From Paraburkholderia sediminicola (GTDB lineage: Bacteria > Pseudomonadota > Gammaproteobacteria > Burkholderiales > Burkholderiaceae): a stretch of 64,000 nt of DNA. A program made the position numbers and the translations under genes. How positions within the stretch are numbered: the first letter of the stretch is position 1; every line of letters begins with the position of its first letter. Below are positions 34,754 through 43,606 of this stretch, in pieces. The notes below the pieces were generated by a model, which searched no databases, had not been told where the DNA came from, and worked only from the letters and a program-made list of their open reading frames with translations. The DNA lies in assembly GCF_902859805.1 (NCBI RefSeq), contig NZ_CADIKC010000002.1, positions 310,001-374,000 on the forward strand, given 5' to 3'.

Positions 34754-35809
34754 ATGAACCAGCGCACCTTACCGCCTCACCTGGCTGCCGCCGCAGCGGC
34801 CGAATCGCGCTCCGCCATTTCAACGAGCAGCTTCAGCACGCACGCGCTCACAGCCGACGAACAATTTCTGGCCTGGCGCCAGCGCGTGGGGCATGTGGTC
34901 GACGTGCCACCGTCGAAGAAGCAGGTCGCCCGGGGATTTCGCGGTGAGATCGATCTTTATGCGGTCGGCGGTATGGTGTTTACGGACTGCAGCACGGACG
35001 CGGTGCTGCTGGAACGATCGGTCGCACGGGTGTCCACAGACTCGCGGCGCGATTACGCCTTTCAACTGTTCGTGGAAGGCGAGGTCGGCCACGTAACGGG
35101 CATGCGCAAGAAACGCAGCGCGCCAGGATCGGTGCAGGGTATCGTCGCGTTCGATCTGAATCAGCCATTTCGGGCCGAGCGGCCCGAATGCCGGCTACTG
35201 AGCCTGTTCGTACCCGCTTCTATCGTGGACGAGGAACTGCGCGACGCCACAGCGATTCACGGCCGGGTCGTCCAGCAGGGTGCGCCGTTGACCCGTCTCG
35301 TGCTGGACCACCTGACGGCAGTCGCCCGGGAAATCCCCAGGCTCGACCCAGTCAGTGCGGCGGAGGCCTTACATGCCGGCGCCCAACTGCTGATAGCCGC
35401 TTTCCGCAAGGAGGCGCGACTGACCGGCGCGAGCCGGGCGGCAATGCAGGCCGCTCTGATGGGACAGGTGCGCCGCTACGTCGATGCCAATCTTCACCAG
35501 GGCGACCTCACACCCACCAGCGTGGTTCAGGCGTTACAGCTGAAACGCGCCACCATCTATCGCTGGTTCGAGCACGACGGCGGACTCGGCGCCTACATCC
35601 GCAATCGCCGCTTGCGGGAAGCGGCGGACGAACTGGTTCGTTTCCCGCATCTTCAGGTGACGGAAATCGCGTATGGACTCGGCTTTCAGAGCGCGTCCGA
35701 TTTCACACGCGCGTTTCGCCGGGCCTTCGATATGAGCCCGCAAGACATGCGGGCGCGCGCCGTGGACCTGCAGCACCGCGGCGCGAGGGAGCGCTGGGGG
35801 AGCATTTAG
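34754..35809 (+). CDS. AraC/XylS-family transcriptional regulator
   Basis: A 351-residue regulator. The C-terminal AraC DNA-binding domain has two helix-turn-helix units: LTPTSVVQALQLKRATIYRW and TEIAYGLGFQSASDFTRAFR followed by FDMSPQDMR. The N-terminal ~230 residues resemble the ligand-binding part of XylS-like proteins. ATG 34754 (MNQRTLPPHL) is preferred. It ends in a 4-nt tail-to-tail overlap with the MFS gene, which it may regulate. Confidence 0.85.
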   Translation: MNQRTLPPHLAAAAAAESRSAISTSSFSTHALTADEQFLAWRQRVGHVVDVPPSKKQVARGFRGEIDLYAVGGMVFTDCSTDAVLLERSVARVSTDSRRDYAFQLFVEGEVGHVTGMRKKRSAPGSVQGIVAFDLNQPFRAERPECRLLSLFVPASIVDEELRDATAIHGRVVQQGAPLTRLVLDHLTAVAREIPRLDPVSAAEALHAGAQLLIAAFRKEARLTGASRAAMQAALMGQVRRYVDANLHQGDLTPTSVVQALQLKRATIYRWFEHDGGLGAYIRNRRLREAADELVRFPHLQVTEIAYGLGFQSASDFTRAFRRAFDMSPQDMRARAVDLQHRGARERWGSI

Positions 35810-37116
35810 GCCGGCGGCTGCGAGGCACCGGCAAGGCTGGCATCCGGCGCCTCTGCCTCGGGAAAGGCCTTTAATGCCGCAAGCGTAAGCAGGGTCGCGG
35901 CCATCAGATACCACGCTGGAACCATCGGATCGCCCGTGCGGTTGATCAGCCACGTCACGAGGAACGGCGAAAATCCACCGAACAGGACGACGCCGAAGCT
36001 GTAAATCATCGCAACTCCCGCCGCGCGCCGATGCACCGAAAACGCTTCCATCATCAGCACGGAACTCGGGCCGGCATTATTGACCGCAAGCGCGACGTAC
36101 CCCGTGATGATGACGAGCGCGGCAACGTCGCCGACGCCGTGGGTCAGCGCCCAGAATGCCGGCCACGCGGCCGCCAGCGACGCCACGAGTGCTGCGTACT
36201 GCAACGTCTTGCGGCTCACGAAACGGTCGGCCGCGCGCGCCACGAGCGGCGTTACCACCAGGATCACGAGGCCCGACAGGCAGGCGGTCAGGAGACTGAT
36301 TGCCGCTGGCCGATGCAGCGTACGAACCAGGTAGGCCGGCATATAGAAAACGGTGAGGTAGATGCCTACCGAAGGCGCCGCCATCATCAGGAGGCCGCAG
36401 ACGAAGGGACGCGGGTACTCCGTGAACATGTGCCTCAGACTGAGCCGCGTACGCGGCAGCGGCGCGGCCACCGGCATGCGGCGACGCAGGTACCAGCCGA
36501 CCGGTCCGATCAGCCCGCCCAGCACGAACGGAATGCGCCATCCCCAGTCATGCATGGCGGCAGGCGACAGCAGCGCCGTCGTGCACGCCCCGACCAGCGC
36601 GGCGGCAAAAGCGGCCGCGCCCTGGCTCGCGCCGCGCCAGCTCACCATGAAACAGCGGTGCCGGTAGGCGACCGACTCCATCAGCGAAGCCGACGCCGGC
36701 CCGATCTCGCCGCCGGCGGCGAGCCCCTGCATCAGGCGCGCGAGCACCATCAACACCGTCGCGGCCGGGCCGATCGACGCATAGCCCGGCAGGCACGCGA
36801 TCAGCCACGTGCCAAGGGTCATCAGCGTGAGCGATACCGTCAGGCCGGCTTTGCGGCCACGGCTGTCGGCAATGTAGCCGATCATGATCGCGCCGAGCGG
36901 GCGCATCACAAATCCCGCGCCGAAGGTGGCGAGCGAGAGCAATAGCGACGACGCGGGATTGCTCGACGGAAAGAACAGATTACCGATGATGACGGCGGAA
37001 AAGCTGTAGACGGTGAAGTCGTACGCCACGAAGCCGTTGCCGATAACAATTGCCGTGACGATACGCCTGAGTTCGGCGCGGGACGGTTGGGCCGCTTTGC
37101 GGGCAGCAGTTTGCAT
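35806..37116 (-). CDS. MFS transporter (metabolite:H+ symporter type)
   Basis: A 436-residue, twelve-helix major facilitator. GFVMRPLGAIMIGYIADSRG with RKAG is the loop 2-3 signature of the metabolite:H+ symporter/ProP-like group, and GLAAGGEIGPASASLMESV is the helix 5 motif typical of dicarboxylate and osmolyte symporters. Substrate unknown. It overlaps the convergent AraC gene by 4 nt. Confidence 0.87.
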   Translation of the reverse strand: MQTAARKAAQPSRAELRRIVTAIVIGNGFVAYDFTVYSFSAVIIGNLFFPSSNPASSLLLSLATFGAGFVMRPLGAIMIGYIADSRGRKAGLTVSLTLMTLGTWLIACLPGYASIGPAATVLMVLARLMQGLAAGGEIGPASASLMESVAYRHRCFMVSWRGASQGAAAFAAALVGACTTALLSPAAMHDWGWRIPFVLGGLIGPVGWYLRRRMPVAAPLPRTRLSLRHMFTEYPRPFVCGLLMMAAPSVGIYLTVFYMPAYLVRTLHRPAAISLLTACLSGLVILVVTPLVARAADRFVSRKTLQYAALVASLAAAWPAFWALTHGVGDVAALVIITGYVALAVNNAGPSSVLMMEAFSVHRRAAGVAMIYSFGVVLFGGFSPFLVTWLINRTGDPMVPAWYLMAATLLTLAALKAFPEAEAPDASLAGASQPPA

Positions 37117-37377
37117 GGATTGCGGTCGACGGGGGAACCGTCGAGGTATTCAGGAGATGGACAGAATGGCGGTAAAGCCTTTTTTAACGGCGCAAAAAGA
37201 CGCAACTTTACACTGCACACGCGGATGCCGCCTCGCTTACCTCACCAGCGGGTGGTGTCATTGTTTGATGCGGAGGAATGCATCTGACCACGCTGCTACA
37301 CTTGCAAACCGCTAACTTCCCGAAGAATCCTCGCTGCCGCCGTCCGGCACATTCTTCGGCTGACCACTCCGCACGTC

Positions 37378-38001
37378 ATGCTTCGATTCGAGAACCTCAG
37401 CAAACGCTATAGCGAACGCATCATCTTTCAGGGGCTGCATTACGACACGGCTGCAGGATGCGTGGCGCTCAACGATGAATCCGGCAGCGGCAAGTCGACG
37501 TTGCTGGGCATCCTCGCCGGCACGATCGAGCCCGACGCCGGCGAGGTGTGGCTCGGCGGCCATTCGCTGCGCACCGCGCCGCGCGAGGCGACATCCGTGC
37601 TCACGTACGTGCCCGAAGACTGCATGACGTATCCAGAGCAGACCGGTCGTGAGTATCTGGCGCGTGTGGCGTTGGAGAGAAAGGCAGCGGTCGACAGCTA
37701 CACGCTCAACCTGGCCCAGCGCTTCGGACTCGAACCGCATCTCGACAAGCGCTTCGAGCAGATGTCGTTTGGCACGCGCAAGAAATTCTTCCTGACCGGG
37801 GCCGTACTCGGCGAGACTAAAGTTGTGATCGCAGACGAACCGGTCGGCGGACTCGACGCATCGGCGCGCGGGGTGTTGGTCGATCTGTTTAAAACGCTGG
37901 CCGAAACCCGCACGGTTTTTTTCTCGAGTTATGACACCGCTTTTACGCACGCATGCGAAGCGAGAACCGTCGGTTTTGCAGACCTGGGTAGGCGCGGCTA
38001 G
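37378..38001 (+). CDS. orphan ABC transporter ATPase with divergent motifs
   Basis: A 207-residue ABC ATPase domain. Walker A reads NDESGSGKSTLL, with Asp replacing the first Gly of G-x-x-G-x-G-K-S/T. The signature motif reads MSFGTRKK rather than LSGGQ. Walker B VVIADEPVGGLD is intact. No permease is nearby. It may serve a distant transporter or have a regulatory role. The length is at the lower end for a full ATPase. Confidence 0.75.
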   Translation: MLRFENLSKRYSERIIFQGLHYDTAAGCVALNDESGSGKSTLLGILAGTIEPDAGEVWLGGHSLRTAPREATSVLTYVPEDCMTYPEQTGREYLARVALERKAAVDSYTLNLAQRFGLEPHLDKRFEQMSFGTRKKFFLTGAVLGETKVVIADEPVGGLDASARGVLVDLFKTLAETRTVFFSSYDTAFTHACEARTVGFADLGRRG

Positions 38002-38049
38002 AAACACGCCGCACGTTGTTGGCGAGTCGACGCACCCTACCTTCAAGCC

Positions 38050-39090
38050 TCACTGATAGCTCATCGTGAAGGTGGCGAGCCCCTTCACCGTACCCGGCCC
38101 TACCGTGCCGGTGGAGATGTACTGCGCGGTCAACGGAATGCGGGTCGTGCTCGCCGATGCACCGACCAGCCATTGGTTCGGATTGCCCGCCACCGCCGAA
38201 TCCGGCCCGTAGCTGACTGCCGTTCCACCGCTATTGAGCACGCGTAACGCGACACCCGTCGCGGTCGACCCGCTCGCCAGCGTCAGATTGCTGGTCGTAT
38301 TGCCGGGCGTGGTCGCGTCGGTCAGCGTCACATAAACATTCGCGCCGGCCTGACACGATAGTCCGATGCTGAGGTTCGTGTTGCCGACTGTCGTGCCGAC
38401 GGGGCTCAATGCGCTGGCATTGACGGTAGGCAGCGTGACGCTGACTGACGGCGTCGTCACGGTACACGTGGTCGCTACGATCGATGTGTTGTTGACCGAG
38501 ATCGTCACGAGAGCCGGTGACGTTACATTCAACGGAATATTGTGGCTGACCAGCGTGAATAGCTGCGGGATGTTCACCGCGCCACCCGTCGTGACCTGTG
38601 CGGCCGTCTTGACCAGTTGATAGGTGAACGTGAAGCTGCCCTGGAACGCCGTCGTGTTCGTAATCGGTGCGCCGAAATCGCCCCACTTGCCGACTGCCAG
38701 TGACGACAAAGTCGTATTGCCGTAGGTCACGTCCACGACCTTGATGCCGATGCCCGCAATGCCGGTGTTCCACACGCCCGCCACCGGACTGCTCGTCAGT
38801 TGCGGGTAGTACTGGATATACCAACCGTTGTTGTACGGCGGCACCGTACCCGGATTCGACGGGCAGTTGACAGAAACGGTCGACGACTGCACCGGCCCGA
38901 TTGCCGTGCCGACCGGCGTGTCGCGCGGTACGGTGAGCGTACCGAAGCTGATCGCCGCCGAGCCGCTAATCGTGCATTGCAACGCTGCGTGAGCGGGCAT
39001 GCTGGCGATCAGGCCAGCACAACCCGCAGCGACTAGCATCAGGACGCCGAAGCATCGACGCAAGGCACCGTACGAGAGAGACATCTTCAT
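38050..39090 (-). CDS. fimbrial tip adhesin/minor pilin
   Basis: A 346-residue secreted protein with a signal peptide (about residues 1-35, ending MPAHAA). Two beta-rich parts each carry a cysteine pair; the C-terminal half has the pilin pattern CTVTTPSVSVTLPTVNASAL and ends GLATFTMSYQ, a beta-zipper like that of chaperone-usher subunits. Two-domain architecture and last position in the operon fit a FimH-type adhesin. The start overlaps the usher stop as ATGA (39087-39090). Confidence 0.82.
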   Translation of the reverse strand: MKMSLSYGALRRCFGVLMLVAAGCAGLIASMPAHAALQCTISGSAAISFGTLTVPRDTPVGTAIGPVQSSTVSVNCPSNPGTVPPYNNGWYIQYYPQLTSSPVAGVWNTGIAGIGIKVVDVTYGNTTLSSLAVGKWGDFGAPITNTTAFQGSFTFTYQLVKTAAQVTTGGAVNIPQLFTLVSHNIPLNVTSPALVTISVNNTSIVATTCTVTTPSVSVTLPTVNASALSPVGTTVGNTNLSIGLSCQAGANVYVTLTDATTPGNTTSNLTLASGSTATGVALRVLNSGGTAVSYGPDSAVAGNPNQWLVGASASTTRIPLTAQYISTGTVGPGTVKGLATFTMSYQ

Positions 39091-41723
39091 TGCGCATTTC
39101 CTCCAGCGGACGAGCCCGCCGCTGCCTGATTCGCCACGCCGCCCGCCGCGCCGCACACAGCATCGATATGCGCATACGCACCGCGGTCTTCGCCCTTCGG
39201 CGGCAAGTGATAGCCGAAGGCACACTGTTCATCGGCGGCATCGCCCCACTTCACCGTAAGCGCGCCCTCATCGGCCACGCCGCGCACGAAGATCCGGCTG
39301 TTCTGGCCGATCGCGCCGACACCCTGCCCCTTCGCGTCGTACACCGTCGCGCCGAATGGCAGCGGTGCGCCGTTCGGCAAGCGAGCCGAGATCACCGCCG
39401 CCCTGCCCGTCACCGTGCCGAAGTGGATCATCACCACCGAGTTGGCACGCGGCGCCACCTGCTGGCTGGTCGACTTGAATTCGACGTCGAGCGGGATTCC
39501 CTTCGGATCGATTTCGACCGTGTTCAGGCTATACGGCGTCAGATACGGAATCACCGCATAGCCGAAGTTGTCGATGCGCACGCCGGACGAATTGGTGATG
39601 CGTGCGCCCTTCGCGTCTTTTGCCTCGACCACACCGATCGTGTCGCCCAGATCGTTCGCGAAGGTCACGCCGCCCGGATGCGCGACGATCGCGCCGGTCA
39701 CGCCGGCCGACACTTGCGAGTAGCCGGAGCCGCCGCTTGCGCTCGCCGCCAGCGTCGCGTACGGACTGCGGTACTGGCCGTTCACGCCGCCTGCGCTCGA
39801 GCCCGGCGCATGGTTCGCTGTCACGCCATAGGTGAATTCGTTGTCCACACCGGCCGAGCCGTTCAGCATCGCCTGCTCGGACGAGCCGCTCTGACTGTTG
39901 TGCGTGAAGCTCGTCGACAGGGTCGGTGCGTGCTGACCCGTACCGAGCGGAATCGAGACGCTCGCGAAGATCTGGTTGTTCATCTGCCCGGTCAGGCCGT
40001 CGCGCTGCCTCGACAGCGACACGTTGTAGCTGAAGTTGGTGCCGAGCGCGCGCAGCACGTTGTTGTAACCGACCTGGAATTGCGTGGTGGTACCGCTGCG
40101 ATTCCAGTAGTCGAGCGTCGAGCCGACCACATAGGCATTGCCCCAGCCGTTGCCGAAGCTCTGATTCATCGTCAGTTGAACCTGGTTGCGCTGGCGATCC
40201 ACCGAGGTCGGGTCCTGCCCCGCGGCAACCGCGCTGCGCGCGAGCATGGCGTCACGCAATGCCCAGAAGCCACTCGACGAATAGCGATAAGCGGCGACGG
40301 TGAAGTTCGTGTTGGTGGCCGGCACCAGCTTGCTGTAGCTGATTCGCACGCTCTGGCCAGTGGTGTTGGTCACGCCGCGAATGTTGGCGCGCGCCTCGGT
40401 TACATCCAACGCGACCGCACCCAACGGCGTGTTGACCGCCGCGCCGAGCAGCCCGGCGAGGTAGCCGTCCGCAACGATCGTCCCCGCGTAGCCGGTGATG
40501 ACGTTATTGAAACCGTGCTGCACCGTCCCCTGAAGCAGGTTGTCGTGCTGATTGACCTGCGCATCGCGAAGCTGGCCCGCGGCGACATTGAAACGCGTGA
40601 TGCCCGGACGCAGCAACTGCGCGACCGACGCATAGGGCACGGAGAAACTATGCTGACTGCCGTCGGCTTCCGTGACCGTGACGAGCAGGTTTCCGCCGTA
40701 GCCGGTGGCGTACAGATCGTTGATCTCGAATGCGCCCGGTGCGACCGTCGTCTCGTAGAGCTTGTTGCCGTTCTGCGTGACGCTCACGCGCGCATTGGTC
40801 ATCGCCACACCGCGAATCAGCGGTGCATAACCGCGCAGCGAGTCCGGCAACATGCGGTCGTCGCTCGCGAGTTCGACGCCGCGAATACCGATGCTGTCGA
40901 ACACGGCGCCGTCGGTAAAGGCATCGCCGAGCGTCAACTGGCTGCGGATCGACGGCAGATCGTGCTGCACGTAGGTCGCGATGTTCTGATAGGTGCGCGG
41001 TCCGTTCGACTGCCACGTCAGCGCGGAATTCTGGCGGAAGTGCCAACTGCCTACATTGACGCCGCTATTCAGGCCGAGATAGGTCTGCGTATTTGACGAC
41101 CCCGCGGAGCCCGAACCCGTCACGCGAAACGAATTCAGGTTGTAGCCCAAGGTGGCCGAGCTCACGCCTTCGTCCCAGAACTCGGGGCTCACATAGCCTT
41201 GCGGATTGCGCAACAGCGCCGCCTGCGGGATGCTCAGATCGAGCCGCAAATCGGACAGATCGAAGGATTGCGACGCACCGTCAACGAGATCTGCGAGGTT
41301 CGCGCACTCGCCCGCCTGGGCTTTCGCGAGTTCGCCGCGGCCCTTGTCCGACAGCGCCGAAAAGTCCAGACCGAGGCGCTCGATCAGCGCCTTGCTGAAA
41401 CACGGCACAGCGTTCCCCGCGCCTTCCCGCGCCACGAAACGCAGCGTGTCGTGGCCGACCCAGTTTCCGTTCACGTAGAGATCGATGGTGTACTCGCCGG
41501 GCTGCACCGGATTGCCGCGCTCGAAACGCGACACGTCGACGCTTTGGCCTTTCGGCTTCATCAGAAACTCGCTGTTGAACTGCACGTCCGCAAGCATCGT
41601 GGAGTCGGCGAACGCGGGCGTCGCCCCCCAGGCGGCCAGCGCGCCGAGCATCACGGCATGGCTGCGCCTGAGCGCGAACCAGCTTCCGGCTCGCGGCCGC
41701 GAAGAATATTCCCGGGTGCGCAT
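39087..41723 (-). CDS. outer-membrane fimbrial usher
   Basis: An 878-residue FimD/PapC-family usher: signal peptide, N-terminal chaperone-binding region starting VQFNSEFLM, FERGNPVQPGEYTIDLYVNG, a 24-strand pore with the plug region, and C-terminal domains with conserved cysteines (ADEQCAFGYHLP). Length is normal for the family. It secretes and assembles the pilin encoded upstream. Two bases separate it from the chaperone gene. Confidence 0.92.
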   Translation of the reverse strand: MRTREYSSRPRAGSWFALRRSHAVMLGALAAWGATPAFADSTMLADVQFNSEFLMKPKGQSVDVSRFERGNPVQPGEYTIDLYVNGNWVGHDTLRFVAREGAGNAVPCFSKALIERLGLDFSALSDKGRGELAKAQAGECANLADLVDGASQSFDLSDLRLDLSIPQAALLRNPQGYVSPEFWDEGVSSATLGYNLNSFRVTGSGSAGSSNTQTYLGLNSGVNVGSWHFRQNSALTWQSNGPRTYQNIATYVQHDLPSIRSQLTLGDAFTDGAVFDSIGIRGVELASDDRMLPDSLRGYAPLIRGVAMTNARVSVTQNGNKLYETTVAPGAFEINDLYATGYGGNLLVTVTEADGSQHSFSVPYASVAQLLRPGITRFNVAAGQLRDAQVNQHDNLLQGTVQHGFNNVITGYAGTIVADGYLAGLLGAAVNTPLGAVALDVTEARANIRGVTNTTGQSVRISYSKLVPATNTNFTVAAYRYSSSGFWALRDAMLARSAVAAGQDPTSVDRQRNQVQLTMNQSFGNGWGNAYVVGSTLDYWNRSGTTTQFQVGYNNVLRALGTNFSYNVSLSRQRDGLTGQMNNQIFASVSIPLGTGQHAPTLSTSFTHNSQSGSSEQAMLNGSAGVDNEFTYGVTANHAPGSSAGGVNGQYRSPYATLAASASGGSGYSQVSAGVTGAIVAHPGGVTFANDLGDTIGVVEAKDAKGARITNSSGVRIDNFGYAVIPYLTPYSLNTVEIDPKGIPLDVEFKSTSQQVAPRANSVVMIHFGTVTGRAAVISARLPNGAPLPFGATVYDAKGQGVGAIGQNSRIFVRGVADEGALTVKWGDAADEQCAFGYHLPPKGEDRGAYAHIDAVCGAAGGVANQAAAGSSAGGNAQ

Positions 41724-41725
41724 GA

Positions 41726-42490
41726 TTACTTGCGGGCCCCGTCGCGCAGCGTTTTACCGGTGACACCGGCGCCGTAGTCGTTAATGAATGTGTAGTCGAC
41801 TTGCGCCGGCACGTCGGCGAGCGGCGCAACGTTGCCAATGTCGAAGTCCGCGCTCGCGCCCGGGTCGACCATGCCGCCCTTGTCGCTGGTCCAACTCGTC
41901 GTGCTTTCACTCGCGACGATCTTGCTGAACGTCACGTGATAGGGCGTCGGATTGGTCGCCTCGAGTGCGTAAGCGCCATTGTCCTTGCGCACGAATTTCC
42001 AGCTGACTTTCGCGGCCGCTTCGTCCGCATTGCCCGCCAGCCCCGCCGGACGGAAAAACAGCTTGATGCGCGAACGGAACGCGAGCTGCAGCGAATTCGG
42101 ATCGTCCGCTGTGGTGCTCGCGGCCGCGCGCGGCGGCACTTCAAGCACGTTGAGCCAGAACAGGGATTCCTTGTCTTGCGGCAACGGTTCCTGCGTGTAG
42201 ATCAGACGCAGGCTTTGTCCTTTCTTCGGATCGAGCCGGAAAAGCGGCGGCGACAAGGTGAACGGCACCTTGGATTCGTCCGGCATCGCGTTCGGATTAC
42301 CCGTATCGAGCCACACCTGAACCAGCGCAGGTGCGTCACCTTCGTTGCTGAGCTTGACGGTTACTTCACGCTCTTTTGCCTGATAGATCACGCGCGTGCC
42401 GCTGATTACGACACCCGCATGCGCGATGCTCACCAACCATGACAATGCGAAAACCGTCATCGCCTTTGATAATTTTTTTCGCATTACCAT
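41726..42490 (-). CDS. periplasmic fimbrial chaperone
   Basis: A 254-residue PapD/FimC-like chaperone. Signal peptide AMTVFALSWLVSIAHA is followed by the immunoglobulin-like G1 strand region GVVISGTRVIYQAKEREVTV with the conserved Arg, and the motif PPLFRLDPKKGQSLRLIYT. AGGA lies 7 nt before ATG 42490. It lies between the pilin and usher genes. Confidence 0.9.
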   Translation of the reverse strand: MVMRKKLSKAMTVFALSWLVSIAHAGVVISGTRVIYQAKEREVTVKLSNEGDAPALVQVWLDTGNPNAMPDESKVPFTLSPPLFRLDPKKGQSLRLIYTQEPLPQDKESLFWLNVLEVPPRAAASTTADDPNSLQLAFRSRIKLFFRPAGLAGNADEAAAKVSWKFVRKDNGAYALEATNPTPYHVTFSKIVASESTTSWTSDKGGMVDPGASADFDIGNVAPLADVPAQVDYTFINDYGAGVTGKTLRDGARK

Positions 42491-42590
42491 TTCGTTATCC
42501 TGATTGCGTGGCGAACTCGTGGTTCGCTCTGATCTCCTCGACAGCCGGCGCCTCTCTCGGGCGCCAGCCACCGCCCCGTAGCGTCGTGTG

Positions 42591-43136
42591 TTACTGATAG
42601 ACGATCGAGTACATGACGGTCGTATTGACGGTACCTGCCGTCGACGCGCCATTGGTTGCCACGTATTGCGCAAAGTACTTGAGCGTGGCCGCACCGCTTG
42701 CCAGCGCAACAGCCTTCGAGTTCTGCGAGGCCTGCGCCGCACCCAGCGTGATCACACTGCTGTCGCCGTTGAGCAGACCAATTTCGACATTGGTCGCCGT
42801 GCCGGTGGCGTTGATCAGTTGACCCGTGGTCGTATCGACCGTGGCACCCGGTTCGAAATACGTCGACACGTTGCCCGAATTCGGCGTGCAGTTCGACAGT
42901 GCGATGTTGAACGGCGTGCGGCCCGCGGTCGTGCCGGCAGTGGCGAGCGCCGAGGTCGAGACGGTCGGCAGCGTGACGGTGAAGTTCTTGCCGCCGCCGT
43001 TACCGCTGATCGTGCAGGTCTGGCTGGTGATCTGGCCGGTGAATGTGATGGTGCCGTCGGCTGCCTGCGAAACGGCCGGCATGGCGGCTGCTGCAGCGAT
43101 GGCCGTAGCGAGAACGCCTGAGCGCGTGAATTTCAT
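42591..43136 (-). CDS. major fimbrial subunit (type 1 pilin)
   Basis: A 181-residue pilin: signal peptide ending AVSQAA, mature N-terminus DGTITFTGQITSQTCTISGN, a conserved cysteine pair (QTCT and SNCTP) and C-terminal penultimate tyrosine in YSIVYQ, as in FimA-type subunits. GGGG lies 7 nt before ATG 43136. First gene of the fimbrial operon. Confidence 0.9.
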   Translation of the reverse strand: MKFTRSGVLATAIAAAAAMPAVSQAADGTITFTGQITSQTCTISGNGGGKNFTVTLPTVSTSALATAGTTAGRTPFNIALSNCTPNSGNVSTYFEPGATVDTTTGQLINATGTATNVEIGLLNGDSSVITLGAAQASQNSKAVALASGAATLKYFAQYVATNGASTAGTVNTTVMYSIVYQ

Positions 43137-43264
43137 GGTTATCCCCATTGATAAGTAATGCGTCGTATTGAAAGACCGTGTGTGTGGCGGGTTCAGCGAT
43201 GGCGTTGCGCTCAAACCGACCGCGCCGGGGCCAATTATCGGGACGATGCCAAAACGGGACAGTC

Positions 43265-43307
43265 AAGCAGTGTCAAGCGGGACGGGGGAAGTTTGAAGCA
43301 GTGTCAA
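43265..43307. promoter_or_regulatory. direct repeats upstream of the fimbrial operon
   Basis: AAGCAGTGTCAA occurs at 43265-43276 and again at 43296-43307, 31 bp apart (about three helical turns). On the minus strand the units read TTGACACTGCTT. They lie in the 470-nt divergent gap 43137-43606 between the pilin and the glycoside hydrolase, about 130-170 nt upstream of the pilin start. Candidate regulator-binding sites. Confidence 0.45.
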
Positions 43308-43606
43308 AACGAACGTTTTCTGGAAGTAAGAGCTACTTGCGTGGCTGTTTTTGCTTTCGAAAAACGCGCCTACCCTACCGGCTTTATTCATACGAATAGC
43401 GCTTAATCGAGAAAAATCTACGTTTAAAACGCGGGTGTAAGTCGATTTTGCTGGAAAGAGCTTTCTGTTGTCCGTTACCGGAGTGTCAAATCGCCTTAAC
43501 TTAAGCCCTTGTCTTCGCTCCCCAGCAGTGATCACGCCTCGGACTGCCTCGACGCATTCAATTGACGCGCGGGCATCTCCGACGACATCTATTCGCGGAG
43601 TCCGAA

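Noticed and set aside
39090-41096. 668-codon open frame on plus, antisense to the usher
   Set aside because: Low-complexity Arg/His-rich product; the usher is complete on the other strand.
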